In this document: positions 12,978 to 13,026 of the stretch, piece after piece
Position numbering within the stretch: the first letter of the stretch is position 1
How the letters are laid out: each line of letters starts with the position of its first letter
Assembly (NCBI GenBank): GCA_937996605.1
Contig: CALKVB010000601.1
Coordinates: forward strand, 1 to 13,026
Source: an uncultured Oxalobacteraceae bacterium
GTDB lineage: Bacteria > Pseudomonadota > Gammaproteobacteria > Burkholderiales > Burkholderiaceae_D
Length of the DNA stretch: 13,026 bases
Direction of reading: 5' to 3'
The notes under the pieces: generated by a model
The model's database searches: none
The model's input: the letters and a program-made list of their open reading frames with translations, nothing else
Told to the model about the DNA's origin: nothing
Translations under genes and position numbers: made by a program

Positions 12978-13026
12978 AGATCGGAAGAGCGTCGTGTAGG
13001 GAAAGAGTGTCTTCGCCTGTGTAGAT
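12978..13026. other. Illumina TruSeq adapter contamination
   Basis: From 12978 (AGATCGGAAGAGC...) the 33 bases to 13010 match the TruSeq universal (P5-side) adapter read-through. Next come CTTCGCCT (13011-13018), the reverse complement of i5 index D505 as I recall it, and GTGTAGAT (13019-13026), the start of the next adapter segment. These 49 bases are library artefact, not genome. A plus-strand frame across the junction yields IGRASCRERV, a peptide encoded by the adapter. Confidence 0.97.

Overview
The window looks like ordinary chromosome from a Gram-negative betaproteobacterium. Oxalobacteraceae, perhaps Undibacterium-like, is my inference from protein character (a Burkholderiales-type trimeric porin, a Bcr/CflA exporter, a stand-alone THUMP methyltransferase, a HemJ-like protein next to proA and holA) and from the moderate, AT-leaning composition. 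No database search supports a genus. I see no phage, plasmid, insertion sequence, CRISPR array, tRNA or rRNA.

Layout, left to right. A DUF3016-family secreted protein runs off the left edge on the minus strand (1-378) with its own promoter. A trimeric porin (605-1603, minus) ends at a clear intrinsic terminator and has a cluster of GTCAT motifs upstream. A Bcr/CflA-type drug exporter (1994-3217, minus) follows. A 583-base gap (3218-3800) is filled by a tandem array of about four units of 108-109 bp; its last unit is a long near-palindrome that overlaps the stop codon of a succinate-semialdehyde dehydrogenase gene, gabD (3801-5270, minus). A short divergent promoter region then leads to a large secreted M16 zinc metallopeptidase (5448-8396, plus), the only plus-strand gene. 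It converges on a SIMPL-domain periplasmic protein (8496-9227, minus).

The right part is a minus-strand series read right to left: holA (partial), proA, a hemJ-like gene, an RlmL-type 23S rRNA methyltransferase and the SIMPL gene. It mixes housekeeping functions: DNA replication, proline synthesis, haem synthesis and ribosome modification. Gaps of 60-200 bases hold small hairpins and repeats, so a single tight operon is not shown.

Two things stand out. First, the last 49 bases (12978-13026) are not genomic. They match an Illumina TruSeq P5-side adapter followed by an 8-base index and the start of the next adapter segment, so holA is cut by an assembly artefact and any ORF crossing that junction is spurious. 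Second, the hairpin between holA and proA (12552-12647) is a diverged relative of the palindromic repeat beside gabD, which points to a dispersed REPIN/MITE-like family in this genome. I found no convincing new multi-gene system; the repeat family is the most interesting biological signal.
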